The notes: generated by a model from the sequence alone, not told the origin. Numbered from the stretch's first letter, positions 33,588 through 42,836 are shown. The stretch is DNA of 64,000 nucleotides from UBA2256 sp964531105 (GCA_964531105.1 CAZHFN010000001.1:1-64000), one strand, 5' to 3'. Program-made: numbers and translations.

Positions 33588-34694
33588 ATGGATACAACAC
33601 TGCGAATCGAATACAAGGCACTTCTCGCCGACCTCGTCGACGCCGCGCTTCAGGATTGCAGACCGGACACGGCCAGGTGGAATTACGAGACCGGCCTCCT
33701 CCTCTACGCACTCCGAGAAGCATCCAAAAGACAACTGGGGGATAGTCGCGATATCGCTCTGCAAAATATAGCAGAAGCCCTTGTCGCACCTGACGGATCT
33801 ATTGTCGGCTATAGGATAGACGAATTCAACATCGACCAAATAAACGCAGGGAAGTTCCTCCTGGCGATGTGGGAGGACTCAGGCGAAAAGCGATACCGCA
33901 TCGCCGTCGAGACGCTGTTGGAACAACTGTCGCGCCACCCCCGCACTCCCTCGGGATCTTACTGGCATAAAAAGATCTACCCCAACCAGATCTGGCTGGA
34001 CGGCCTTTATATGTTCGGCCCATTCGCCGCCCGCTGCGCGGCAGAGTTTTCCAGTCCAGCCCGCTTTGACGACATCTGTCTCCAGCTCTTCCACGTACGG
34101 GACAGCATGAAGGATGATACGACGGGGCTTTACTACCACGCCATGGACGAATCCCGCCTCATGCCCTGGTCCAACCCTGAGACAGGTCTTTCGCCCCATA
34201 TATGGGGTAGAGCCGTTGGCTGGCTTTCGATGGCCCTCATCGATGTACTGGACTGGCTGCCGGAGCATCATCCCAGCCGGCCTGCGGTCATCGCTATGTA
34301 CAGGGATCTCATGAAATCAATTATTGCCGTTCAAGGTGGCTCAGGACTCTGGTTCCAGATTCTTAACATGGCAGGCAAACCCGGCAACTATCTCGAGGAA
34401 TCGGCTTCGGCGATGTTTACCTATTCGCTTTTCAAGGGGATCCGTAAAGGCTTGCTCGAATCCGCTACCTCCGCCGAGTCGGCCGAAAAGGCATTGGCGG
34501 CGATTAAAGATCGTTTTATCTCCCGCGACACCCAAGGCCGGGTTCATGTAAGCGGCATCTGCAAGGTGGCTGGCTTGGGAGGCAATCCCTACCGCGACGG
34601 CTCCTACGCATACTACATGAGCGAGCCTGTTGTCTCCGACGATTATAAGGGCACAGGGCCCCTGATCCTCGCACTCTGCGAGGCCTGCCTATAA
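33588..34694 (+). CDS. GH105 unsaturated galacturonyl/rhamnogalacturonyl hydrolase (YteR/YesR-like)
   Basis: A 368-residue (alpha/alpha)6-barrel enzyme of family GH105 that removes the unsaturated galacturonate from lyase products in the cytoplasm. Motifs: QIWLDGLYMFGPFAARCA, with the Asp equivalent to the catalytic Asp143 of YteR, SHIWGRAVGWLSMALIDVL-like stretch (SPHIWGRAVGWLSMA), and WFQILNMAGKPGNYLEESASAMF. No signal peptide. Starts 15 bases after the hairpin, with only a weak GGGA site. The product DKI feeds KduI, closing the pathway. It is the last gene of the pectin locus. Confidence 0.93.
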   Translation: MDTTLRIEYKALLADLVDAALQDCRPDTARWNYETGLLLYALREASKRQLGDSRDIALQNIAEALVAPDGSIVGYRIDEFNIDQINAGKFLLAMWEDSGEKRYRIAVETLLEQLSRHPRTPSGSYWHKKIYPNQIWLDGLYMFGPFAARCAAEFSSPARFDDICLQLFHVRDSMKDDTTGLYYHAMDESRLMPWSNPETGLSPHIWGRAVGWLSMALIDVLDWLPEHHPSRPAVIAMYRDLMKSIIAVQGGSGLWFQILNMAGKPGNYLEESASAMFTYSLFKGIRKGLLESATSAESAEKALAAIKDRFISRDTQGRVHVSGICKVAGLGGNPYRDGSYAYYMSEPVVSDDYKGTGPLILALCEACL

Positions 34695-34808
34695 TCTCGA
34701 TCTCTGCATAAAATTCGACACGATAACCGGATTTTCAGGATTTACAGGAAAGTGATGCTCTGAATCAGAGAGCTGTTTCATAGGCGTATTTGAGGTATGA
34801 TACGTAAC

Positions 34809-35306
34809 ATGAAGCTGGCTCTTGAGGTCGTGAACAGTCTCGAGCGCGATGGGATAATCGGCCGTTATGCCATAGGCGGAGCAATGGCTGCGGTGTTCTA
34901 TGCAGAGCCAGTTTCGACCTTTGATGTAGATATTTTCATCACTTTTTTTGCCAACTCATCGGGGTAGATAAGCCTGGCTCCAGTGTACGAAGACTTAGCT
35001 AAAAGAGGATATTCAGTATCGGGCGAGCATGTCGATCTTGGTGGTGTACCTGTCCAATTTCTTGCAGCATATAATGCTTTGGTTGAGGAAGCGATCGAAA
35101 AATCGATCGAGACATACTATTCAGGCATAAGGACAAGAATTTTCAGCCTTGAGCACGTAATAGCGATAGCGCTGCAAACAGGGCGCCCTAAGGACAGAGG
35201 CCGAGTGGCGATGCTGCTTTCCCAGACGAAGCCTGACATGATGCTGCTCGATGACATTTTACATCGCTACGAATTGAAGGGTATATGGACAAAATGGACC
35301 AGCTAA
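34809..35306 (+). pseudogene. Nucleotidyltransferase-like gene with an in-frame TAG stop
   Basis: Reading from the ATG at 34809, the frame gives MKLALEVVNSLERDG, GRYAIGGAMAAVFYAEPV and FDVDIFITFFANSSG, the GGxA...DxD start of a nucleotidyltransferase fold. It meets a TAG at 34965-34967 and then continues in the same frame with ISLAPVYEDLAKRGY, VPVQFLAAYNALVEEAI and IALQTGRPKDRGRV. The two parts together form one about 164-residue protein, so a single base change (for instance TTG to TAG) explains the stop. A GTG at 34983 could restart the second part. TAG ends other genes here, so recoding is unlikely. The small partner gene follows with overlap. Function of the family unknown; it resembles the MNT/AbiEii-type fold. 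Confidence 0.75.
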
Positions 35307-35497
35307 AGAAAATCGCCGACCAGTCCTTTCGGCAGAAAGAAGCCCGAAGGTTACAGCTCGCCAGTCTTCCCTTCGAAGAAAAAGTTCGCATTGTGGTGGA
35401 ACTACAGAAAATTCAGACTCCCATACTCAGAGCCCGGGGTATACCGGTAAAAGTCTGGGATCTGAAATCAAGTAAATCTATACATGATAACAAGTAA
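35285..35497 (+). CDS. Small conserved partner of the nucleotidyltransferase
   Basis: A 70-residue charged protein, MDKMDQLKKIADQSFRQ..., with a LASLPFEEKVRIVVELQK core and ILRARG. It overlaps the end of the nucleotidyltransferase frame by 22 bases, so it was translationally coupled to it. Similar small proteins with an LPFxEKxRxLxxLQ core follow nucleotidyltransferase-like genes in many bacteria; I know this only as an uncharacterised gene pair, possibly toxin-antitoxin-like. It appears intact, although its partner is broken. After it, 35498-35640 holds nothing I recognise. Confidence 0.6.
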   Translation: MDKMDQLKKIADQSFRQKEARRLQLASLPFEEKVRIVVELQKIQTPILRARGIPVKVWDLKSSKSIHDNK

Positions 35498-35640
35498 ATA
35501 AGATACACAGAAAAATACCGCAGGAGTACTCCTAAACTATTTACTTTCCTTTTGATCCTGCTGCTCCTGAGCTCCTGTCTAACTTTTTCAAAGGCTTGAA
35601 AAATTATCTAACACAATGTCGAGATCCTTAGGATAAAAGG

Positions 35641-36780
35641 CTAAATCCATTTTTTTATCTTGAAATAGACAAGCTCTCCGATCACCACCACTCCCATCAG
35701 ACCAAGGGCTGCCGGGTAACCCCAGGGTTGTGCCAACTCAGGCATAAGATGGAAATTCATGCCGTAGACACCTGCGATGAAGGTTATGGGAATGAAGATG
35801 GCTGATAATATAGTCAAGACTTTCATCACTCTCGACATGTTGGTGTTTATCTCGGTGAGATGAAGCTCGATAATGGATGATGTGTGCTCACGGTAAGATT
35901 CCAGCGCCTCGATGGCCTGTATGGAGTTTTCGTATAGATCCCTCAGATAGGGCACTAAGGATGCTTGCATCTGGATCGAATCCGTGCGCGCCAAGGCGCT
36001 GATAGAATCCCGCACCGGCCAAATCACCCTGCGCATCCGCGCCAGTTCGCGCTTGAGTCCCTGGATATCGCGGATAAGGATTCCGTCATCTTCGTTTCCC
36101 AGGATCTCGTCGAATGCCTCCAGCCTATCGCCTAGGCGCTCCAGAATTATGAAATAATTATCTACGATATTATCCATCAGGGCGTACAAAAGGTAATCCG
36201 CGCCGAATTTGCGCAAGCGCCCTCCGCCAGCCATTATCCGTTCCCGTATCGCTTTAAAGCAGTCGCCAGGTCGTTCCTGGAATGTGATAAGGATATTCCC
36301 TTTCAGAATAAAGCTCACCTGCTCGTACTCGATGGATCCATCATCGTGCATAGTGAGCATTTTGGTGATGAGAAAAAGGTACTCGTCATAATTTTCGAGC
36401 TTGGGACGATGCTCGACCGTGAGGATATCCTCGATCACCAGAGGATGGATGCCCAGCATCGCGCAAAGCTTTTCCACGCCTCCGCCGGACAACCCGTTGA
36501 TGTTTATCCAATTCTTGATACTGGGATCTATGAGAGCGGCCAGTTCGTTTACGTCTTCGGGTATGCGCATCTCGGCGGAAGCTTCATCATAGGAGTAAAG
36601 TGAATAGGTCGCCTGGGTAGGCTCGGTGTCGCCGATATAGCGAGCAGAACCCGGGGGGAGGCCCGCAGTCTCCTCCGACACTCCGGAAAAGGGCAGCCGT
36701 GATGAGCGCCTTTTCTTCCTCCCGGTTTCTTTTTTCTCATTCCTGTCGGATTGCAACTTCGTCCGGAATTTACGCTTCAT
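35641..36780 (-). CDS. corA: CorA-family magnesium/cobalt channel
   Basis: A 379-residue CorA-type channel. The C-terminus has two membrane helices with the YGMNF (GMN) selectivity motif between them (VYGMNFHLMPELAQPWGYP), preceded by a long helical stalk. The N-terminal cytoplasmic domain shows IKNWININGLSG and LVIEDILTVEHRPKLENYDEYLFLITKML, normal for CorA. It imports Mg2+ (or Co2+). The start MKRKFRTKL at 36780 is chosen; a longer TTG-start version would add 13 residues and neither has a good ribosome-binding site. Basic N-terminal extension (residues 1-30) is longer than usual. Divergent from the rubredoxin-like gene. Confidence 0.92.
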   Translation of the reverse strand: MKRKFRTKLQSDRNEKKETGRKKRRSSRLPFSGVSEETAGLPPGSARYIGDTEPTQATYSLYSYDEASAEMRIPEDVNELAALIDPSIKNWININGLSGGGVEKLCAMLGIHPLVIEDILTVEHRPKLENYDEYLFLITKMLTMHDDGSIEYEQVSFILKGNILITFQERPGDCFKAIRERIMAGGGRLRKFGADYLLYALMDNIVDNYFIILERLGDRLEAFDEILGNEDDGILIRDIQGLKRELARMRRVIWPVRDSISALARTDSIQMQASLVPYLRDLYENSIQAIEALESYREHTSSIIELHLTEINTNMSRVMKVLTILSAIFIPITFIAGVYGMNFHLMPELAQPWGYPAALGLMGVVVIGELVYFKIKKWI

Positions 36781-36844
36781 AGCGTATACACTAGTGCCGC
36801 AGAGCTTGAGAATCAACAAGCCCTTGGCGAACAGGAGGGAAAAA

Positions 36845-37342
36845 ATGCTGGCGCATTCTCTGAAATTGGCCTATGCTGATTATCAGGAGGCAAAAATGGA
36901 ATACTCTCCCGGTCCTATATTGAGCAATCTCGCAAAGGCGCTGGAAAAGCAGTACCGAGCCCATGAGGCTGAACTAATGTGGAAGGTGGCGGGCTATTTC
37001 GATGATTTTCTGCCCGCGCCGGAATCTCCTGACTTTACCAGTCTGGTAAAATCGCTGACGGCAGACGAAACCGAATACTTAGATCCTGTGCGCCAAGCCG
37101 CCGCTGCGACAGAACGAAAGGCAGCCGACAGGGGCGCGCTCAGAGCCGCCACCTGGGGCGGCAAGGTCAACGCAATTCAGAAATCCCTGGCCGACCGCTA
37201 TGCTAAAAAAGGCGATGAGCTACTAGAGGGCAAAAAGCTCTTTATCTGCGAAGCCTGCGGTTTTATTTTCCTGGGTGACGCCGCTCCGGATATCTGCCCG
37301 GTCTGCAAGGCTCCCGCCCTGCGATTCGCCGCTGTAGCATAG
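36845..37342 (+). CDS. Rubrerythrin-like protein with C-terminal rubredoxin-type metal site
   Basis: A 165-residue protein. Start 36845 (MLAHSLKLAYADYQEAK) is set by AGGAGGG upstream. Residues about 1-120 are helical, with EKQYRAHEAELMWKVAGYFDD, but I find no clear EExxH pair of a functional rubrerythrin di-iron site. Residues about 130-165 hold FICEACGFIFLGDAAPDICPVCKAP, two CxxC knuckles of a rubredoxin/zinc-ribbon. Probably an electron-carrier or stress protein of anaerobes. It precedes the ferredoxin gene by nine bases and is near hcp, which suggests oxidative or nitrosative stress work. Family placement moderate. Confidence 0.75.
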   Translation: MLAHSLKLAYADYQEAKMEYSPGPILSNLAKALEKQYRAHEAELMWKVAGYFDDFLPAPESPDFTSLVKSLTADETEYLDPVRQAAAATERKAADRGALRAATWGGKVNAIQKSLADRYAKKGDELLEGKKLFICEACGFIFLGDAAPDICPVCKAPALRFAAVA

Positions 37343-37351
37343 AAGGACGCC

Positions 37352-37843
37352 ATGCACGCTGTACGAAATTTGCGGCTCTGCACCAAAGACTGTGTATGCC
37401 TTTTCGTCTGCCCCACGGGGGCTACGGATACGGAAAACGGACAGATCGATTTTGAAAAATGCCTGGACGGCTGCCGAAGGTGCGTAGATGCCTGTCCCTC
37501 CCACGCCCTGTCCCTGGTCATGGACAACTACCCTGCCCGCCCCGCCAAGGATGCGGCTGTTGCGGAGACCTTGCTGAACTACATGGAGCAGAAGCACAGG
37601 GAAGAGGCCCTAGCTACGGCATTGGCTTCCAGCGCGACCACACCGGCGAGGGCGAAGGTAGCCAAAGCATTAGCCGCCTCCCTTCGCATCCTCGCGGAGG
37701 ACGGAGCTAGGGAAGCGGGCTACATGATACCCCAGAGCGCCCTGTCCAAGGCTTTCTTGGAAAAGCTCCTGGCCGAACGCCCAGTCGTAGCAGGCAAGCA
37801 GTTCCCCGAGGCTGAGCTCAAGGAACTGCTGCAGTTGCTTTAG
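37352..37843 (+). CDS. Ferredoxin-like 4Fe-4S protein with C-terminal helical extension
   Basis: A 163-residue protein. Residues about 9-52 hold two clusters of cysteines (CTKDCVCLFVCPTG and CLDGCRRCVDACPSH), two 4Fe-4S motifs. The remaining about 110 residues are helical (LLNYMEQKHREEALATALAS) and unknown. It is nine bases downstream of the rubredoxin-like gene and convergent with hcp, so it may carry electrons for the same stress response. First-motif cysteine spacing (CxxxCxCxxxCP) is unusual. Confidence 0.8.
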   Translation: MHAVRNLRLCTKDCVCLFVCPTGATDTENGQIDFEKCLDGCRRCVDACPSHALSLVMDNYPARPAKDAAVAETLLNYMEQKHREEALATALASSATTPARAKVAKALAASLRILAEDGAREAGYMIPQSALSKAFLEKLLAERPVVAGKQFPEAELKELLQLL

Positions 37844-37890
37844 GCAGAAATTTCTATACCGGGCGATCTATACCGCCCACTGCCTCAGCC

Positions 37891-39546
37891 CTAGTTGCCC
37901 GCCATCATGGCGGCGACGTCGTCGTGAGCAGTGCCGATGCCCTTGATGCCGAACTTTTCCACCAGGACGGTCGCCACCGCCGGGGAAAGGAATCCGGGGA
38001 GGGTCGGCCCGAGCCTGATGTTCTTGAAGCCCAGATAAAGAAGGGCCAGTAACACCAATACAGCTTTCTGCTCGTACCAGGCAATATCGAAGGACAGAGG
38101 CAGCTTGTTCACGTCGTCCAGGCCGAAGATTTCCTTTAACTTGAGGGCGATGAGGGCCAGGGAGTAGGAATCGTTGCACTGGCCTGCGTCCAGTACTCTC
38201 GGAATGCCGCCGATATCGCCCAAATCGAGCTTGTTGTAGCGGTATTTAGCGCAGCCCGCAGTGAGGATGACAGCGTCATTGGGCAGCTCCTGCGCCACGT
38301 CGGTATAGTAGGATCGGCCATTCTGCCGCCCGTCGCAGCCGCCCATAACCACGAAGCGCTTGATCGCTCCGGACTTTACCGCGCTCACCACGGTGTCGGC
38401 CAGGGCGAAGACCTGGTCGTGGGCAAAGCCCCCGACGATGGTGCCATTTTCCAGCTCCTTAGGCGGGGGGCAATTCTTAGCCAGGGCGACGATTGCCGAA
38501 AAATCCTTCATCTTGCCCGGCTCGCGATCGGCTATATGGGTGCAGCCATCGAAGCCCACCACGCCCGTGGTAAAGACCCTGGCCTTGTAGGATTCCCGGG
38601 GCGGCACAAGGCAGTTGGAAGTGAAGAGGACGGGGCCTCCAAAGGCCTCAATGTCTTGGGTCTGGGACCACCAAGCGCCGCCATAATTGCCATAGAGGTT
38701 GTCGTACTTTTCAAAGAAGGGATAGTAGTGAGCGGGAAGCATTTCTCCGTGTGTATACACATCGATTCCCGTACCCTTGGTCTGTTCAAGCAGGTCATGC
38801 AGGTCTACAAGATCGTGACCGGTGACAAGGATGCCAGGCCGATTGCGCACGCCAGTGCGCACCTTGGTGATCCTAGGACTGCCGTAGGTGCCGGTGTTGG
38901 CCGAATCCAGGAGGGCCATGGCGTCCACGCCGAATTTTCCCGTCTCCAGCACCAGGGCGGTGAGCTCGTCCAGGCTCTTGGAGCTGTCGGTGAGGTCGGC
39001 TAGAGCCCTGAGCATGAACTGGAAGACATCCTTGGACTTCTTACCGATAGCCCAGGCATGCTCCACATAGGCTGCCATGCCTTTGAGGCCGTAGAGCACC
39101 AGTGACTGGAGGGCGCGCACGTTTTCGTCGGCGACTTCATTCCAGCCGCCGATGCCGGCCGAAGCGGCTGCACGGATAGCTTCAACATTGGCTGCGCTCC
39201 AGGTGGCGGCGCTGGGTAAGCCTCCAGTAACCTTTCCGCCGGCTGCCACGAAGGCGGCGCGCAGGGAATCCCTATGAGCGAGGCCTTCCACGATCCAACC
39301 CTCGAAGTCGGAAGGGGAGAAATTGGCATTGGTGATAGTGGCGAAGAGCATCCTGTCGACAAAAAAGGCCGCTTCTTCGTCGTATACGCCCTTTTCGGCG
39401 GCCTTCACCGCCCAAAAGCCGATTCCCTTGCAGACATGGAGGACGAGATCCTGCAGGTTCGATACTTCGGCAGTCTTGCCGCATACGCCCTTCGCGACGG
39501 CGCAGGCCGTGTTTTTCATTGTTTCCTGACACTGATGGCAGAACAT
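37891..39546 (-). CDS. hcp: Hydroxylamine reductase / hybrid-cluster protein
   Basis: A 551-residue Hcp. The N-terminal cysteines MFCHQCQETMKNTACAVAKGVC supply the strict-anaerobe-type cubane cluster, and the hybrid-cluster ligands are in VLETGKFG, THGEMLPAHYYP, FTSNCLVPP, LTAGCAKYRYNK and GQCNDSYSLA. It reduces hydroxylamine and detoxifies nitric oxide in anaerobes. AAGGAG precedes the ATG. The Rrf2 regulator gene lies just upstream in the same direction. Two palindromes between them are candidate regulator sites. Ferredoxin and rubredoxin-like genes downstream on the other strand may supply electrons. Confidence 0.95.
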   Translation of the reverse strand: MFCHQCQETMKNTACAVAKGVCGKTAEVSNLQDLVLHVCKGIGFWAVKAAEKGVYDEEAAFFVDRMLFATITNANFSPSDFEGWIVEGLAHRDSLRAAFVAAGGKVTGGLPSAATWSAANVEAIRAAASAGIGGWNEVADENVRALQSLVLYGLKGMAAYVEHAWAIGKKSKDVFQFMLRALADLTDSSKSLDELTALVLETGKFGVDAMALLDSANTGTYGSPRITKVRTGVRNRPGILVTGHDLVDLHDLLEQTKGTGIDVYTHGEMLPAHYYPFFEKYDNLYGNYGGAWWSQTQDIEAFGGPVLFTSNCLVPPRESYKARVFTTGVVGFDGCTHIADREPGKMKDFSAIVALAKNCPPPKELENGTIVGGFAHDQVFALADTVVSAVKSGAIKRFVVMGGCDGRQNGRSYYTDVAQELPNDAVILTAGCAKYRYNKLDLGDIGGIPRVLDAGQCNDSYSLALIALKLKEIFGLDDVNKLPLSFDIAWYEQKAVLVLLALLYLGFKNIRLGPTLPGFLSPAVATVLVEKFGIKGIGTAHDDVAAMMAGN

Positions 39547-39577
39547 GGATTCTCCTTGAAATTATTTTTTGCTCAGG

Positions 39578-39607
39578 TGTCCTGAAGGACATCCTGTACA
39601 TTGTACA
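39578..39607. promoter_or_regulatory. Two adjacent palindromes in the Rrf2-hcp gap
   Basis: TGTCCT-GA-AGGACA (39578-39591) and TGTACA-T-TGTACA (39595-39607) lie side by side between the Rrf2 and hcp genes. They are plausible operators of the Rrf2 regulator; not proven. Confidence 0.45.
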
Positions 39608-39614
39608 CCTTTAT

Positions 39615-40034
39615 TCAATTACCGCAAGAAAACGCGGCCGCTATATCGGCGATCGTAGAATTCCGCAGGGTATCGACCAGCAGCCGCTTCGCGTCCACAC
39701 AGAGTCTGTGAAAGGCGCAGGTCCTGGTAACGCAGACTGGCTTGGGAAACAGGCAATAATTGGACGAAAGCGGACCGTCAAGCGCTTCCAGCACTTCCAT
39801 ACAGACCATCTGAGTTGCGGGTTTTTTAAGGGAAAAGCCTCCCCCGATACCCCGCGTCGAAGCGATGACACCCTTTGCCGCCAGGCTCTGGAGGATTTTC
39901 GCCATATAGCTGGGCGATAAGCCGAGCCTATGGGCCGCGGCACCCGCTGCGATGCTTCCCCCATTGCAGTCCGCCAGCGCCAGGGCGTGGAGAGCCGCGT
40001 TGGTTCTGTCCGAAATACCGACTATCCTGTCCAT
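39615..40034 (-). CDS. Rrf2-family regulator, probably iron-sulfur, controlling hcp
   Basis: A 139-residue Rrf2 protein. The winged helix (about 25-60, GAAAHRLGLSPSYMAKILQSLAAKGVI) and the STRGIGGGFSL wing are typical. Cysteines in NYCLFPKPVCVTRTCAFHRLC give the Fe-S binding region (four Cys within about 20 residues). Rrf2 members NsrR and IscR sense nitric oxide or Fe-S status; hcp just downstream makes NO/hydroxylamine stress the natural signal. The start ATG at 40034 is accepted; GGAAG lies just upstream. Role inferred from context. Confidence 0.9.
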   Translation of the reverse strand: MDRIVGISDRTNAALHALALADCNGGSIAAGAAAHRLGLSPSYMAKILQSLAAKGVIASTRGIGGGFSLKKPATQMVCMEVLEALDGPLSSNYCLFPKPVCVTRTCAFHRLCVDAKRLLVDTLRNSTIADIAAAFSCGN

Positions 40035-40142
40035 ATATCTTCCTTACACCTAAATCTGATAGTGGTATCTTATTTAGCATTTTTTTTATACTATGTCAAC
40101 TAAGATAATCGTTCAAAATACAATTGATACTCTTTTCTTTAT

Positions 40143-41207
40143 CTATATTGCGTTCAAAAACTCTAGATCATCTATATAATGCGGCATGCCATTGATTGCA
40201 TTTCCGTTGGAATCTCCGACAAATACTGTTGCACGGATATAATATTCTTCGTCATGGTCACCCCATATCAGATCACAAAAGTTGTTCCATAATTCATCGG
40301 CTGTCATCGATCCATCAGCGTCGACCCATAAATCGATCGCCTGTTGTACATTTGCAATTGAGACACTATTGAAAGGTCTAACTTCTAGTTGAATCACGTA
40401 GGGGAATTGTCCGCCATCAACTATTACATAAGAATTACTATCATACGAAAGAAGATGATTCGTACCAAAACTCGCAGAGAGCTTGCAGCTAACGGCTCCC
40501 GATTCTAGATCGTTAATATCTACATCTAATTCCGAAAATAAGCTTAAGAATAGCTTAGTATTTTCGTCTTCGCTCCCCCCTTGAAAGAATAGAGAAATAC
40601 CTGTATGGCTCTCCGCTGATAGTTCATCTTCGGTAGGATCATAGGCATCATTCATGGCTAGCAGAAACTTTGTAAAATTGTTCAATCTACCCTCTGCAAC
40701 CAGATCTAAATGCTTAACCAAGAAATCAAAATATTGCTCGTCTGAACTTGGAGGAATGGGGTTTACAGTGAACCCTTCATCCCGCACGTGAAACTCTACC
40801 GACGCCTCTATAGATTTTGGGATAATGGTTGCGCTAGGACTGTCTTTAAAAACCTCTTTAAGCATCGATTCCAGATACATGGCGGCAACATGTAGTGTGT
40901 CTTGAAAAATATATAAATCGTCAACATCAGTACCAATAGGTCGATTATAAGCACTTCCTAAAGCAGGAAAATCCGAAAGCTGAATTTTACGATACGCTGT
41001 AACCTCAGAATCGTTCACATTTGAAGCGACCGTTGTAGTTGTGGTTGTAGTACCATCTTTATCTATTTCTGTTTTTAAAGTCGTTGTCGTTGTAGTGGTG
41101 GTGGTACTCTCATTTTCATCCTGCTGATTATTTCCCAAAATTGGTACGCAACTCACGAAACAAATAATTACGAGAATGATGCCTGTAATCAGAGCAATTT
41201 TTTTCAT
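40143..41207 (-). CDS. AT-rich hypothetical lipoprotein with threonine-rich linker
   Basis: A 354-residue lipoprotein: MKKIALITGIILVIICFVSC, lipobox FVSC. The first 60 mature residues contain runs of up to nine threonines, a flexible tether, then a domain of unknown kind rich in acidic residues. Near the C-terminus is IDLWVDADGSMTADELWNNF, a D-x-D-x-S calcium-hand-like loop. No known family recognised. The gene is visibly AT-richer than its neighbours. GAGGAGAAAAAA precedes the ATG. Confidence 0.65.
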   Translation of the reverse strand: MKKIALITGIILVIICFVSCVPILGNNQQDENESTTTTTTTTTLKTEIDKDGTTTTTTTVASNVNDSEVTAYRKIQLSDFPALGSAYNRPIGTDVDDLYIFQDTLHVAAMYLESMLKEVFKDSPSATIIPKSIEASVEFHVRDEGFTVNPIPPSSDEQYFDFLVKHLDLVAEGRLNNFTKFLLAMNDAYDPTEDELSAESHTGISLFFQGGSEDENTKLFLSLFSELDVDINDLESGAVSCKLSASFGTNHLLSYDSNSYVIVDGGQFPYVIQLEVRPFNSVSIANVQQAIDLWVDADGSMTADELWNNFCDLIWGDHDEEYYIRATVFVGDSNGNAINGMPHYIDDLEFLNAI

Positions 41208-41426
41208 TTTTTTCTCCTCGAGTATTTTAAATACTAAGTAATTTTAAATCCTTTTTTTTAAACTGTAAAGATATAAATGACATGTTTATTGTTTTTATTA
41301 CCTACATTTAATCGGCTGAATACCCTGAATTAATGCTAGCTTGTTCGCCCACCAAGGTACGTAATATGATTATTTACATTTACTTCCAAATTTCTTATGT
41401 GTAAAAGTATAGTCAGGAGTCTAAGG

Positions 41427-42836
41427 ATGGGCTATATACGCCAAAAATCTTCCTTCTTCCTAATATTTATTATAGCAATCTTAATCCTTTCTAGTTGCCC
41501 TGTACGTTCAGCAGATCAGGTTTTGACTACCGATACTGAGGACAATCAACAAGAAAGCGGTAGTACAAGTTCTGACTCGGAAATACTGTTTTCTATTGGA
41601 GAAAATCAGAAGTATCTTCCCGGAAACAATAAATCCATCCAGAATTTTCCGAATGAAATTATATATGTTAACAACATATATAACGGTTCAGACATAAAAA
41701 CTGCTCCAATCCTGAAAGGTGAAAACTCGATTGTATTATCTAAGAACTCTAACAGTTTGATAGGTTTTGTATATAATCCATCGCTGTCTGCCAGTAAAAA
41801 TGTAATTGCCAGGGATATTAACAGCGGAATTCAATCCATAGGCAATTTAAATATTGTAAAAGCCGGTCTTGACTCGCTTCCATTATCGAGCAATGCTGCG
41901 GATAAAATCGATTTAGGAATCCTTTCAGTATCAGAGAACTCAATAGATTCAAATATCAGTTCTGAAACGACACTAAAGGCTATCGGATATGCTGAATTGG
42001 ATTCATACTCGATGTTTGATTCAGCTTTCTTGAAACTGCTCAATCCTGACATCGATCGTAATGGGAAATATGACATAGAAGAAAACAAGAAATGGGTAAT
42101 CAGTGGAATTATCCTGCACTCTTTTTACCCTGAAGATTTCAATACTTCTGGCCCCACTCTACCCATATCTACATTTTTGGAAGGTGATTTTTCTTTATTG
42201 GTATGGTTAAACAAGACCTTTGAGCACCCCGATTATAAATCGGTATTTTTAAGACTACCGCCAGAGAATGTTTATATTAAAAAAGGGGGAGATGTAGTTA
42301 GTGGTGTATATGCACACTGGCATGGTTTGAATGGGGGACCTGGAGGAGAGTATAATGAGTATTATTTTGATTATTTCAAAAGAATGCTGGAAAGCCCTAA
42401 AGCCCCCTTCAATGGAGATTATGAATTAGTTTTAGGAGATAAGACGTACTACTTTTCTAATTTAATTTTTCCAAAACCCACCGAAACAAAGTATGATGGG
42501 TTTCTTTTCCCACAAACCACACTAGTCTTCGATAACGAAGGTTTTCTGCAAAAAGCATCATATGAATGGTGGATTGTCAGAAACAATCGATATGAACGAC
42601 CTTCCGAAGAAGAGGTAAAGCTTATAGTTAACCAGTTCATTATCGTTGGAAAGCAACCTAAAGATTTCAACAAGTTATACTATGAAAGTAATGAACTTGA
42701 TTTCAGAAAATACAAAATAAAAAAGACTGATATTATCGGAAGAGATTCGGATGCAGGCTCATATCGTTGCGACTATTGGGACTGGGCTGGTAATTTGTAT
42801 AATTTTTGGTATTTCATAGAAGGAACAAGACCTTGA
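41427..42836 (+). CDS. AT-rich hypothetical lipoprotein
   Basis: A 469-residue lipoprotein. AGGAG at 41415-41419 selects the ATG at 41427 over the one at 41397. Signal MGYIRQKSSFFLIFIIAILILSSC, lipobox LSSC. The mature protein has no repeat or motif I recognise. It includes DPDIDRNGKYDIEENKKW-like acidic loop (LLNPDIDRNGKYDIEEN), which could bind calcium, and ends in a Trp/Tyr-rich region. It is AT-rich and next to the other AT-rich lipoprotein, divergently oriented. Presumably surface-exposed. Confidence 0.6.
   Translation: MGYIRQKSSFFLIFIIAILILSSCPVRSADQVLTTDTEDNQQESGSTSSDSEILFSIGENQKYLPGNNKSIQNFPNEIIYVNNIYNGSDIKTAPILKGENSIVLSKNSNSLIGFVYNPSLSASKNVIARDINSGIQSIGNLNIVKAGLDSLPLSSNAADKIDLGILSVSENSIDSNISSETTLKAIGYAELDSYSMFDSAFLKLLNPDIDRNGKYDIEENKKWVISGIILHSFYPEDFNTSGPTLPISTFLEGDFSLLVWLNKTFEHPDYKSVFLRLPPENVYIKKGGDVVSGVYAHWHGLNGGPGGEYNEYYFDYFKRMLESPKAPFNGDYELVLGDKTYYFSNLIFPKPTETKYDGFLFPQTTLVFDNEGFLQKASYEWWIVRNNRYERPSEEEVKLIVNQFIIVGKQPKDFNKLYYESNELDFRKYKIKKTDIIGRDSDAGSYRCDYWDWAGNLYNFWYFIEGTRP

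Noticed and set aside
34965..34967. Read-through or pyrrolysine-type recoding of TAG
   Set aside because: TAG ends other confident genes here (for example the DUF72 gene and the ilv leaders), and no recoding signal is seen; a nonsense mutation is simpler.
37860..37876. Terminator downstream of hcp
   Set aside because: A short GGGCG...CGCCC stem exists but without T run on either strand; too weak to call.
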